From: Hordeum vulgare subsp. vulgare
Taxonomy: Eukaryota > Streptophyta > Magnoliopsida > Poales > Poaceae
Direction of reading: 5' to 3'
Assembly (NCBI RefSeq): GCF_904849725.1
Contig: NC_058521.1
Span: forward strand, 563,042,176-563,106,175
DNA length: 64,000 nt
Both the position numbers and the translations under genes were made by a program. The stretch's first letter is position 1; every line of letters starts with the position of its first letter. The notes beneath the pieces are model-generated. The model was not told the origin of the DNA. It saw only the letters and a list, made by a program, of their open reading frames with translations, and searched no databases. Of this stretch, positions 42,047 through 53,899 are shown piece after piece.

Positions 42047-44056
42047 GAAGCCGAGCTCATCCAATTCCTCCGTGAGAACTGGGACATTTTTGCATGGAAG
42101 CCCGCTGACATGCCAGGTGTACCCACGGAGTTGGCTGAGCATCGACTGCATGTGTATCCTGCTGCTCGGCCCGTCCAAGAACGCCCGCGTCGGTCCGCCG
42201 CGCACAAAAGGAAGGCAATCGGAGAGGAGGTGGCTAAACTTTTGGCAACCAACTTCATTCGCGAGGTACACCACTCCGAGTGGCTCGCCAATGTTGTCAT
42301 GTTGCCCAAGAAGGACAAGTCCCTCTGTATGTGCATCGACTTCAAGCATCTCAATAAGGTCTGCCCGAAAGATCATTTCCCGCTCCCCCGCATTGATCAA
42401 ATTGTCGATTCGACTGCGGGTTGCGAGCGTTTATCATTCCTTGATGCCTATTCGGGCTATCATCAGATCCGTCTGTATGGTCCGGATGAATTAAAAACAG
42501 CCTTCATCACCCCATTCGGGTGCTTCTGCTACATCACTATGCCATTCGGTTTGAAGAATGCAGGAGCAACTTTTATGCGCATGATCCAAAAATGCCTCCT
42601 TGACCAGATCGGTCGAAATGTGGAGGCATATATGGACGATATCGTAGTCAAGTCATGCAAAGGTTCTGACCTGCTGACTGACTTGGCAGAAACATTCGCC
42701 AACCTGCGTAGGTATGATATCAAGCTCAACCCAGCCAAGTGTTCATTCGGCGTTCCCAGCGGGAAGTTACTCGATTTCTTCGTTTCCGAACGAGGGATCG
42801 ATGTCAACCCCAAAAAGATCGGGACCATCGTCTAAATGGAACGGCCGGTCAGAATACATGATGTTCAAAGGCTCACAGGTTGCCTAGCGGCTTTGAGCAG
42901 GTTTATCGCTCGACTCGGCGAGAAGGCGCTACCTCTGTACCGACTCATGAAGAAATCAGATACTTTCGAGTGGACAGACGAAGCCCAAATTGCATTCGAC
43001 GACCTCAAAGCCCTGCTTTCCACCCAGCCGGTTCTTACTGCCCCGCTCAGCAAAGAACCCCTTCTTCTGTACATCGCGGCTAGAAATCAAGTCGTCAACA
43101 CTGTTCTCACAGTCGAACGCGAAGAAGAAGGCAAAGCGTACAAGGTTCAGCGGCCAGTATATTATGTCTCCGAAGTCCTCAGTCCTTCCAAGCAGAGGTA
43201 TCCCCATTATCAAAAGCTTATTTATGGGATATACATGACTGCAAAGAAGGTGGCTCATTATTTCCAAGACCACTCGGTGTCTGTCATTTCTGATGCTCCG
43301 TTGTCGGAAATCCTCCACAATCGGGACACATCTGGCCGAGTGGCGAAGTGGGCAATGGAGATGTTATACTGCGACATCAAGTTCGAAGCCAAGAAGGCTA
43401 TAAAGTCTCAAGCTCTGGCTGACTTCATAGCAGAATGGGTAGAACAAAAGCAACAGACTCACATCTACTCGGCTCATTGGACCATGTTCTTCCATGGGTC
43501 CAAGATGTTGAATGGCTCCAGCGCTGGCGTAGTGATCATATCGCCAAAAGGTGATAAACTCAAGTATGTGTTGCAGATACATTTCGGTTCTTCCAACAAT
43601 GAGGCAGAGTACGAAGCTCTCCTTTATGGATTGCGCATGGCCATCACACTCGGCGTCCGTCGCCTGATGCTCTATGGCGATTCAGATCTGGTGGTTAATC
43701 AAGTGATGAAAGAATGGGATGTAAGGAACCCCACCATAACCGCATACTGCAACGCAGTAAGGAAGCTCGAGAAGAAGTTTGAAGGTCTGGAACTTCACCA
43801 TGTTCCCCGACTGAAAAACCAAGCAGCTGATGAGTTGGTAAAACTCGGATCCACTCGGAGGCCAGTCCCGAGTGATGTCTGCCTCGAGCACCTACATCTC
43901 CCTTCGGTGAAAGAAGATCCTTTCACAGAAGAACCAGTACAACCGAAGAGCTCAACAAATCCGACTGAAGTCGAGGTCCCTGCTATGGTTGATTTGATCA
44001 TGGAGATTCTCCTCTCATCCCCGATTGGACTGTGCCGTTCATTGCATACATCCTGA
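42047..44056 (+). pseudogene. Reverse transcriptase and two RNase H domains of element F
   Basis: Same frame as gag-protease. RT: WLANVVMLPKKDKS, FLDAYSGYHQIRL, catalytic YMDD at 42629-42640. TAA at 42833 (Gln codon in relatives, I infer). The first RNase H (about 42980-43420) is degenerate, as usual in Tat elements. The second, archaeal-type RNase H (about 43470-43850) has HGS where DGS is expected: His at 43493-43495. It keeps Glu in NNEAEYEALLYG, Asp in YGDSDLVVNQ and Asp near the end (NQAADELVKL). A one-base insertion near 44020 shifts the frame before integrase, so the ORF ends at 44056. Confidence 0.87.
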
Positions 44057-45258
44057 GGCAAGAATTACCAGAAGACGAAGTCCAAGCTAGGCAGATCGTC
44101 CGCAGGTCAAAGTCCTTCATCGTCATTGATGGCCAGTTGTACAAGGAAAGTGTTTCAGGCGTCCTTCAGCGGTGCATCTCCCCTGAAGAGGGATAGTTAA
44201 TCCTGGAAGAAATTCACTCGGGAACCTGCGGCCATCCTGCTTCCTCAAGAGCAATCATCGCCAAAGCATTCAGAGCTGGTTTCTTCTGGTTGCAGGCGAA
44301 TGAAATGGCAAAAGATATGGTCGACCGATGCGAAGGCTGTCAGTTCTATTCGAGCAAGTCCCACAAGCCAACATCTGCGCTGAAGACAATCCCTCTTGTT
44401 TGGCCGTTCGCAGTGTGGGGATTAGATACAATCGGACCATTCAGAACAGGCCAAGGGGGATTCACTCATCTGTTGGTAGCAGTCGACAAGTTCACCAAGT
44501 GGATTGAAGCCAAGCCTATCAAGAAGCTCGACGCCCTTACGTCCATCAAATTTGTCAGAGACATCATCGCCAGATTCGGGGTTCCGCACAGCACAATCGC
44601 CGACAATGGCACAAACTTTGACTCGGACAGATTCAAAGGTTTTTGCATAGGCCAAGGTATCCGAGTGGATTTTGCATCTGTGGCGCATCCCCAAACAAAC
44701 GGGCAAGCAGAGCGGGTGAATGGGCTTATTCTTCAAGGGTTGAAGCCTCGACTCCTGCGAGAAGTTGGACATGCCGCCGGCGCATGGGTCACCGAACTGC
44801 CTTCGGTGTTGTGGGGCCTCCGCACAACTCCGAATAGATCTACAGGGTCATCCCCGTTCTTCCTCGTTTATGGAGCAGAGGCGGTCCTTCCGAGTGACTT
44901 GCTTCACAACTCTCCACGAGTCGAACTCTTCTCCGAAGCCGAAGTAGAGCAAGCTAGGAAAGACGGAGTGGATCTTCTGGAAGAAGAGCGCGAGATGGCA
45001 CTGACTCGCTCAACAATTTATCAACAAGATCTGCGGCGATTTCACGCGCGACACGTCAGGAGTCGCACATTCCAAGCAGGCGACCTGGTGCTCCGAGTGG
45101 ATCAGCAGAGACCACACAAGTTGGCTCCTGCCTGGGAAGGACCCTTCATCATCTCTAAGGTGCTGAACAACGGGGCGTATCGACTTTACAACCTCGACAG
45201 GGAAACGGACGAGCCGCGGGCGTGGAACGGAGATCTCCTGAAGCGCTTCTACACATGA
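44057..45258 (+). pseudogene. Integrase of element F
   Basis: Read in the shifted frame. Zinc-binding region: H in EIHSGTCGH and C in CEGCQF, with a TAG at 44194 where relatives have Gln. Catalytic core from 44290: Asp46 (44425), Asp105 (44602) and Glu141 (44710) give a complete D,D35E triad, with HPQTNGQAERVNG around the Glu. C-terminal tail: FQAGDLVLRV and PAWEGPFIISKVLNNGAYRL. Ends TGA at 45258. Protein quality is good apart from the stop and the lost connection to RT. Confidence 0.88.
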
Positions 45259-45358
45259 CCGTCGACGAGGACAATGTAAAGAACAAGTATCATTGAAGTA
45301 ATACAAAGCAGATTGATTTCTTGCAGGTTCAAAATTCTTCCGCGTTTGCACACTCCGG

Positions 45359-47012
45359 TCTAAAAAAAATTCTCTCCGAGTGCGCAGTAAAAGCCGCACT
45401 CGGGGACTTAGCTGCGACCCAGAGTCGGCTAAGTAAAAAAACTCGCTCCGAGTGCGCACCAAAAGGCGCACTCGGAGACTTAGCTGCGACCCAGAATCGC
45501 CTAAGTAAAAAATTCACTCCAAGTGCGTACTAAAAGTCGCACTCGGGAACTTAGCTGCGACCCAGAATCGCCTAAGTACAAACTCGCTCCGCGTGTGCAC
45601 TAACAGCCGCACTCGGGGACTTAGCTGCGACCCAGAATCGCCTAAGTACAAACTCGCTCCGAGTGCGCACCAAAAGCTGCACTCGGAGAGTTAGCTGCGA
45701 CCCAGAATCGCCTAAGTACAAACTCGCTCCGAGTGCGCACCAAAAAGCCGCACTCGGGGACTTAGCTGCGACCCAGAATCGCCTAAGTAAAAAATTCACT
45801 CCGAGTGCGTACTAAAAGTCGCACTCGGGAACTTAGTTGCGACCCAGAATCGCCTAAGTACAAACTCGCTCCGAGTGTGCACTAACAGCCACACTCGGAG
45901 ACTTAGCTGCGACCCAGAATCGCCTAAGTACAAACTCGCTCCGAGTGCGCACCAAAAGCCGCACTCGGGGACTTAGCTGCGACCCAAAATCGCCTAAGTA
46001 AAAAATTCACTCCGAGTGCATACTAAAAGTCGCACTCGGGAACTTAGCTGCGACCCAGAATCGCCTAAGTACAAACTCGCTCCGAGTGTGCACTAACAGC
46101 CGTACTCGGGGACTTAGCTGCGATTCAGAATCACCTAAGTACAAAACTCGCTCCGAGTGCGCACTAAAAGCCGCACTCGGAGACTTAGCTATGATCCAGA
46201 ATCGCCTAAGTAAAAAAGCTTCCTTCGAATGTTTCCTCGAGATCCACTCGGAGGCTTAGCAGACCCTCATTGAGACTCATGTGGATGTGAAGACAACTGA
46301 CAACTACATGAGTAACAACTCGCTCCGAGTGCGAGCTTACAGCCGCACTCGAAGACTTAGCTGCGATCTAGAATCGCCTAAGTAAAAAGCTTCCTTCGAG
46401 CGTATCCTCGAGATCCACTCGGAGGCTTAGCAGACCCTCATTGAGGCTCATGTGGATGTGAAGACAACTGACAACTACATGAGTAACAACTCGCTCCGAG
46501 TGCGAGCTTACAGCCGCACTCCGGGACTTAGCTGTGATCCAGAATCGCCTAAGTAAAAACTCGCTCCGAGTGCGCACCAAAAGCCGCACTCGGAGACTTA
46601 GGTGCGACCCAGAATCGCCTAAGTACAAACTCGCTCCGAGTGCGAGCTTACAGCCGCACTCGGGGACTTAGCTGCGATCCAGAATCGCCTAAGTAAAAAC
46701 TCGCTCCGAGTGCGCACCAAAAGCCGCACTCGGAGACTTAGCTGCGACCCAGAATCGCCTAAGTACAAACTCGCTCCGAGTGCGCACTAAAAGCCGCACT
46801 CGGGGACTTAGCTGCGATCCAGAATCGCCTAAGTAAAAAGCTTCCTTCGAGTGTGTCCTCGAGATCCACTCGGAGGCTTAGCAGACCCTCATTGAGGCTC
46901 ATGTAGATGTGAAGACAACTGACAACTACATGAGTGTCAACTCACTCCGAGTGCGCACGAAAAGTCACACTCGGGGACTTAGCTGCGACTCAGAGTCGCC
47001 TAAGTAAAAAGC
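45359..47012 (+). repeat. Tandem array of 70/71-bp units behind pol (element F)
   Basis: About 20 units of CGCCTAAGTA..CTCGCTCCGAGTGCGCAC..AAAGCCGCACTCGGGGACTTAGCTGCGACCCAGAAT. Starts of CCTAAG at 45500, 45571, 45641, 45711, 45782, 45853, 45923, 45993, 46064, 46134 and 46205 give steps of 70 or 71. From 46205 a longer spacer (CTTCCTTCGAG to CAACTACATGAGT, about 100 bp) is inserted three times (46217, 46390, 46838). Each unit contains the dyad CCGAGTGCG/CGCACTCGG. Confidence 0.95.
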
Positions 47013-47251
47013 TTCCTCATGTTTGCCATTGGCTTCACCAAGAAACGCCAAACAAAAACCACGAGCCAAAATCGTGTCAAAAAAAATTGGCGAAAGAAGA
47101 GCAAAATATTCGATTCGAATTCAAAGTTGGATCTACGATCAGTCGGCTCGGTGTGGATCAAGCTTATCCACACCGAACCACGAATGTGATGGCCAATAGC
47201 AGTGGCCAAAGTTTGATACAGATACCACTCGGCATACCGAGGTAAAGTTTT
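47013..47251. other. Spacer between tandem array and antisense gene (element F)
   Basis: AT-rich with GAAGAGC and CGGTGTGGATC.AGCTTATCCACACCG, an inverted repeat at about 47151-47177. Probably the 3' end region of the antisense gene. Confidence 0.5.
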
Positions 47252-48075
47252 TCAAGCGTCACCGGGACTGGCAGGCTCCACAAAGGTGTCAAGGTCGATC
47301 CCGTCTGCGATGCGAGTGGCTGTGTCGAGGAAGGTCTCCATGAAATCTTCGAATCGAAGCTTCTTGGTGTTGGCGACCTGCAACGCCTTCAGCTTTTCTT
47401 CACGAGCTTCCTTGCAATGCACTCGGACCAGCGATAGCACCACGTCCGCACCACAACGAGCGGCAGGCTTCTTCCATGCCTGCACTCTGTTCGGGACGTC
47501 CTCCAGCCGAGTCATCAACCCTTCTATTTCTTGTCGGAAATCGTCTTCGGGACACAACTCCTTGTCAATCCGGCCGATGACTTCTCTCAGGCGGCCAATG
47601 AAAGGTCCCACTCTGCCAAGGCGAATATGCGCTCGGAGCATGTCCCGGTTGGCTTCGTCGCCAAGTGGAACGTTCGGAACAACCGACCGTTCAATGTCGG
47701 CTGCTTCAGCCTCAGCGTCCAGACAAAAATCTGCCAAGAAAAGACAAGCAGAAAGTAAGCGCAGAATAAACTCCAAAGACAAGAAGCACTCGGCAAAAAG
47801 CTTACCACCAAGTAGTGCAATCATCTTCCTTGCCCAGTCGCTGACGTACTTCTCCTACGCCATCCACCGATTGTTCATCAACTACAGCTGACCCATCCAT
47901 TCGATTCTTTGCCTGCCCATTTTCTCAATTTCGGCCACCAATGCCTTGTTGGTCTCCCGGGACTCCTCCAAAGACTTCTCTCGGTCCGCAAGAGCCCCCT
48001 TCACACCAGCCAAGTCATTCATAGCCGCCTCCAATTCCACAGCAAGCTGAATCTTTTCAGCCTTCAGAGCATCGT
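47252..48075 (-). pseudogene. Antisense gene of element F, 3' exons
   Basis: The last exon, 47252-47730, encodes about 158 codons of acidic helical protein (NRDMLRAHIRLGRV, LREVIGRIDKEL) ending in TGA. A 75-bp intron (complement 47731-47805) has GTAAG at its 5' end and TTCTTGGCAG at its 3' end. The exon before it (47806 to at least 48075) encodes a coiled coil (LKAEKIQLAVELEAAM, REKSLEESRETNKALV) with two TAG codons where CAG is likely. It is cut by element G at 48076-48081 and continues at 58783 and beyond. Function unknown. Antisense 3' genes of this kind are known from Tat-lineage elements. Confidence 0.7.
47731..47805 (-). other. Intron in the antisense gene of F, 3' part (75 bp)
   Basis: Donor GTG|GTAAGC, acceptor TTCTTGGCAG|ATT. 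Confidence 0.75.
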
Positions 48076-48080
48076 ACGCG
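48076..48080. repeat. Target site duplication of element G, left (ACGCG)
   Basis: Identical to 58783-58787. Confidence 0.92.
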
Positions 48081-50693
48081 TGAAAAGACCTCGATGACGC
48101 CTAGGGGGGGTGAATAGGCTATTTAAAAACTTCTTCGGATTTGGCTTGAAACTAATGCGGAAATAAACTAAGAGGGTACTTGTCAAGCACAAATCCTAAA
48201 TGCACTAGGCACTGCAACGTGTATCAACAACACGATCTACCAAGATGGACACAATACAGTTACTAACAAGCACAAGTAAGTTACACAAACTTACTTGAGC
48301 TATATCACACGACAAGTAGGTGAACAACACAAGATACTAGATCACACTATATCACACGATATATCAAAGGCTGCAAGTATGAACGTGTGGATATAGAGGG
48401 TATGCTTGAATGATTAATCTTGTACAAGAAACAGCCAACACAATATAATGAGCACAAACAATATGCAATGTATGTATGCTCAAGTAACACAAGTAAACCA
48501 CAAGTAAGGAGTTAGGGTTAAGGATAACCAAGGTCACTGAGACGAAGATGTATCCCGATGTTCACTTCCTTGGAGGGAAGCTAGTCACCGTTAGAGAGTG
48601 GATGTTACCACGAAGGCACACGAACGCCACGAAGGCTCACCCTATTCTCCCTTTGAGATAACACCACGAAGGCGTTTCTCAACCACTAGTGGTAAGCCTT
48701 TGAGGTGGCTTCCAAACCCTCACAAAGTTTTCCGGGGGGTAATCACACGGATTGATTCCTCTCCGAAGAACTCCTACCGCCTAGGCGTCTCCAACCTCCA
48801 AGAGTAACAAGATCACGGGGAATGCTCAAAACATGCTCAAATCTCAAATAGCTTGGGTTGAGAGGAGGAGAGGGAGACCATCTATCTTTTGATTGGAACA
48901 ACTCTCAAAGGGGCTCACAAATGCTCTTGGGATCTAAGATTTGGTGTGAGCAAATGTGTGTGAGGTAGAAGTGTGTTCTTATGAGGATAAGGCTGTGTTG
49001 GGCTGCCCTCTCACGAAGTGGGAGGGGGGTATTTATAGTGGGGAGAGAAAAAAAACCGTTGGGGACACTTTAAGTCACACAGGGTCCGGACGTCCGACAG
49101 TTTCCGGAAGTCCGGGCGTCCGCGAGGGGTCGGACGTCTGATAGGGGTCGGTCGTCCGAGGTATGTAGATATTACTGAAAATACTGTGAATTGAACAGCG
49201 ACCGGACGTCCGGAGAGGACCGGAAATCCGAGTTATTCGACTCAACTTATTCTGGTGGGAGGTTCCGGATTTCCGAAAGGGGACGGACGTCCGGCCCTCG
49301 GACGTCCGGAGGGAGCCGGACATCCGAGTTATAGAGCTCATGTTCTTCTGGTGCAGGGTTACGGATTACCGAAGCAGGTCGGTCGACCGGCCCTCGGATG
49401 TTCGGAGGGAGCCGGAAATCCGAGTTATAGGGCTCAAGTTCTTCTGGTGCAGGGCTCCAGATTTACGAAGCCTATCGGTCGTCCGACCCTTGACAGACCC
49501 TCGGACATCCGGAGGGAGCCGGAAGTCCGAGTTATATCGCTCAAGTTTCTCTGGTGCATAGTTCCGGAATTCCGAAGCTGGTCGGATATCCGGGCCCCGG
49601 ACGTCCGGAGGGAGCCAGAAGTCCGAGTTATATGGCTCTGATTTCTCTAGTATAGGATTCCGGATTCCCGAAGCAGTCGGTCGTCCGGCCCTCGGATGTC
49701 CGGAGGAAGCTGGATGTCCGAGGCACTGGTTCTGTTTTCAGATAACAGCAGAGCAGTGGAGATGTGGTCTGAGCAGAACAGTGGAGATGTAGTTTGATCA
49801 AGTTCATCGCAAAACCTGTGATTCCCTCTTAATAGTGCGGGATCCCTAAAGACTCAAGAATCATAAAAGGGGTACTGATGATCCATACTTGAGTGTATAC
49901 TTTTATTCGCTGATCATCACTCCGCACAACTAACGTCAAAGGAACTGATACCTTTGAGTTAGCCCTTTCACTTGAGCTTGATGTTGTTGTTCCTTCTTGG
50001 CTCAAGTTGAAAGCAAGACATGATGAAGTCTTGAAGTAGCTCTCCCATACACAATGTGGAAAGCCTAGCTTATGTATTCATCTTCATTTGTCCACCATGT
50101 GAACATCCACAAGTATCAAGCATGTAGTGCTCAGGAATGCTTATCTTGATCTCGTCCTTGTTAGCACATGAGCTTTTCCTTATCAACACATGATCATTAA
50201 CAATAGTTTCAATGATATATTCGTGATGATCCACTTGAACTTGCACACCACAATCTTGATGACGATCGCCACTTGACGTCATCCTTCATGGGTTGTATGA
50301 GATCTTCCTTTTGACGCAAGCCCATGGAAGCACACCTAACCCCCACATAGGACTCTCACAAAGACCATGGGTTAGTACACAAACACGTAATGTACAATGC
50401 TTACCATACCATGGGATCACTTGATCCCTCTCGGTACATCTTATACGCTTTGTGTGTTGATCATCTTGATTTACTCTTTGTCTAAGATCTTGATCAACCT
50501 AGTGTCTCTATGACCATTCTTTGGATAATACCTTGAATACCATCTTGGTCATCATATAAACTCCTTGAACCCAACAGATGGACTTCAAGAAGTGCCTATG
50601 GACAAATCCTATAAATATAACTTAAGGCAACCATCAGTCCATAGGAATTGTCATCAATTACCAAAACCACATATGGAGATATATGCTCTAACA
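48081..50693 (-). mobile_element. Element G 3' LTR (2613 bp)
   Basis: Minus strand TGTTAGAGCATATATC (50693) to GAGGTCTTTTCA (48081). Near-identical to 56169-58782, differing by scattered substitutions. Holds the GC-rich 95-bp tandem repeats at 49080-49735. Confidence 0.93.
49080..49735. repeat. GC-rich tandem repeats of about 95 bp in the G LTR
   Basis: Marker GAGTTAT..CT recurs at about 49230, 49326, 49421, 49529 and 49624 (steps 96, 95, 108, 95). Units are built from palindromic GGACGTCCGG and TCCGGA words. The same array is in the other LTR. Confidence 0.9.
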
Positions 50694-53600
50694 ATCTCCC
50701 CCATTTTGGTAATTGAAGACAACCACTTCAAGAGAGTTTATATAAGAAATAAGCATAACCAAGCGCACACATACAAGGTAATAATGCATGCGTGAAGACG
50801 TAAATGCTTACGCAATAAAAGCAAAACCCTCTAAACATATCCAAAGTAAACTCTCTAAACTTCTCCCCCATTGGCATCGATTGCCAAAATGGACAAAAAG
50901 TTTAGAAAGTCAATATAGTAGGTGGTCCTCCAAAAGGTGTGTACTTCTCAGCAAATGAGTGCAGAGAAATACACAAATACAATGATAAGTAGTTGGAGGG
51001 AAACAAACTATATTGAGGACCCAAAGATTGCAAATAAAAGGATCATATGCCACAAAGACATACAAAAATAGAGGCAAGCAATCAAAAGATTCCTGATGGA
51101 ACAAACAATCATATGGTCCTTCGAACCACATGAATAGAAGATATTATGATAAAGGCAACAGAGTGTTTTATCAAAAACTAGAGAAGCTCCCCATGATTTG
51201 TGCACTAATACGAGATTTTTGTATTTGATACAGGTGCACAAAATAGGATCGTTGCTCCCCCAAAATTAATAAAAACACACAACGAGTGCAAGAAGATAGA
51301 TGAGACAATAAGCATATCGATTGCACAAAACAAATGGTTGAGCAACATGTAAAAGAAGCAACTTAAGAATAGGCTCAACCAAAGTAATGTGTGTGCGTCA
51401 TGGCAAAGCACTTGAGAAGACTAAGATAAGGATGAGCATTACTCATCAACATAGTCTTGATGAATTGAGATACAAAGTGCAAGACATATCATTCCCACAC
51501 ACACATACTAGAAAATGGGTTCACAAGCTTACTAATAAACAAAATAAGAACCAACGCTTGTGGCAACCCATTGTGAAGATAGGAAGTAAGAACCTTATCA
51601 AGAGGAGGGATACTGATTGAAATGGAAAAACCCTCATCAAGACAAGCATGAGGAAAAATAATCTTCACGGCCAAAGAGTGCATCAAGATGTAGGAAAATA
51701 AGATACGCACTCAAAACAAATCTTTTCACGAAGCCACCAAAAACTGAAAAAGGAAATGTAACGATGGACGTGAAAGAAAAGAGGATATCAATTAGAGATG
51801 TAACTTCTCTTATGTGTAAAAGATTCTAAGTAGAAGACAATCATGATGATATATATCCACAAAGAAGGATATACACACAAAATGGTTACAAGAAGGAACA
51901 AACTAGATATCCAAAAAGGAAGTCATAAATATATCAATGAGATCTTTTGCTTGGAAGCATAGCACATGGCCTAATATTTTCTTATTGTATAATATGAACT
52001 TCCAACATACGAACATCAAAGACATCCCAACTAGTAGTAAGACATCATCGTTTGGATGCTTTGAGAAAGCAAACAAGTACTACAAGAACGAATCAAGAGA
52101 TTCATGCTATGATGCAACCTGGAAAAGAAAAGACAGGTTGGGGCCTTTGCAAGAAAAGAATGCATGAAGTGGATACTTGTTACCGAGACAACATTGGATT
52201 GATGTAGTAGATAGTTGTTCTTTGATCATCCTAACTTGGCTCCAATAATCACATGGTCTCAACACCTTCCTTATAGGTGAGCCGAGCATCCAATGCATCT
52301 CCAGTTGTTCCTGGAACAGCAAAACAAACAAAATGGTGCCCAAACTCATTGGGACCAAAGAGTTAGAAAACCAGCAATACATAGGACAAACTCCACATAC
52401 ATATGTGCATATAGATATGAATTTGAATTTCATGCACACTTTAGCCAATTTATGACAAGGTGGAGTTTCCCCTATATATTGGGTCAAAGAAGGAAAGCAA
52501 GCAAAAGAAGTTGTATATAGTAGCTAGATACGCATACTTCAAGACTCTCAAGAATCAACTCAACACAAAGTTGATAAGTCACCAAAAGACAAGGTATCAA
52601 GTGATAATAAGATCCTAAAACAAAAAGAACTATCACTTGAAGGATATCAATTAAAAGATACCTCAAGGAATGAGATATCCATTGACACATGTCAAATAGA
52701 AGGCAACAAGAAACCAATTGAAGGAAAACAAACACGAGGTATCTAGTTTCCAAAAGAGAGCTAGGTTCCAACAAACCAAGCCCTCGACAAATTTTCATGA
52801 TGGCACAACGCATCATAAAGAGCAAGACTTGCCTCCCATCAACACACACTTGATGGGGATCAAAAGATTTTATGATGGGTGAATAAAGAGAGTGTTCTAA
52901 AGAAAATAGGATAGCTCCCCCAAGGGACGTGCATTATATAGAATTTGCATTTGAATACAAAACGCACACGATGGTATCATCACTTTCTCTATATCTATAA
53001 AACACTAGACATGTTAAAATAGATTCATAAGAGGCAAGGAAGACAAACGGAACACAAAATCAAAAGTAAAGATGATTAGCAATTCCTATCACATGATGGG
53101 AATACCAATTGTCAAGGACAGGAAGTATTTTCGAAGTGATACTCATTGGTAGATCACAAATATATCCAATATCATCTTTACCCACAAAATGCAAGCAAAT
53201 GACACTTGTAGAGCTAACATGCCACCTAGGAACAAGATAATTTACAATATCAACACTAAGTGGCAACACGTCAAATGTACACATTTTCTAGGTTTGTAAT
53301 ATGCACATAGCATATTACTCCCCCATAATGTGATAAACCAACAACATTAACAAGTGGCAAATTAAAACCAACAAGAGATACTTAATGGACCATATAGAAT
53401 TTGAATTTCTCATGAGTAAGACATACCACATAGAAACTAGATAATCTTGAAGTATCAAAACTAAGTGGTATTCCCCATGTATACACATTTATAGGATTGT
53501 GAGGTGTGCAAAGCACATCACTCCCCCACAATGGGATAATCCATTAATCTCTCACAAGAGCCAACAAAAAAATATAAATAAGATGCAAAAAGGCTCAATA

Positions 53601-53899
53601 CGAGACTCACATGTACATGATATGCAAACCAACATACCCATACTCGATTACTCAAGATAAGCAAGTTGGAAGCACAACATATACAAACGCATGCAAGGTA
53701 CAAAACCACAACATGCAAAGGGGCGAGCACCTAACAATGTAAACAGTTTAAGTATAAGTTACCGTAAGGAGGCACATTGAATATAAGATAGAAACTCGAT
53801 AATCCAAATGACTTGGCTTGAGATAATATGAATGATGAAGACCCCTTAATTCTTCATTATGTATCCAAGTCTCTAATGTCCTCCATAGTCACCTATTGA
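50694..53899 (-). other. Element G internal non-coding region
   Basis: Starts next to the 3' LTR with the polypurine tract (AATGGGGGAGAT on the minus strand, 50694-50705). Further GGGGGAG runs occur near 50864, 51258, 52916, 53322 and 53521. Short ORFs on both strands have no recognisable domains. It occupies the place where pol should be. Confidence 0.7.

Noticed and set aside
45359..47012. Regularly spaced repeats that might suggest a CRISPR array
   Set aside because: The whole 70/71-bp unit is repeated, with no unique spacers. The DNA is a plant retrotransposon, and no cas genes are present.
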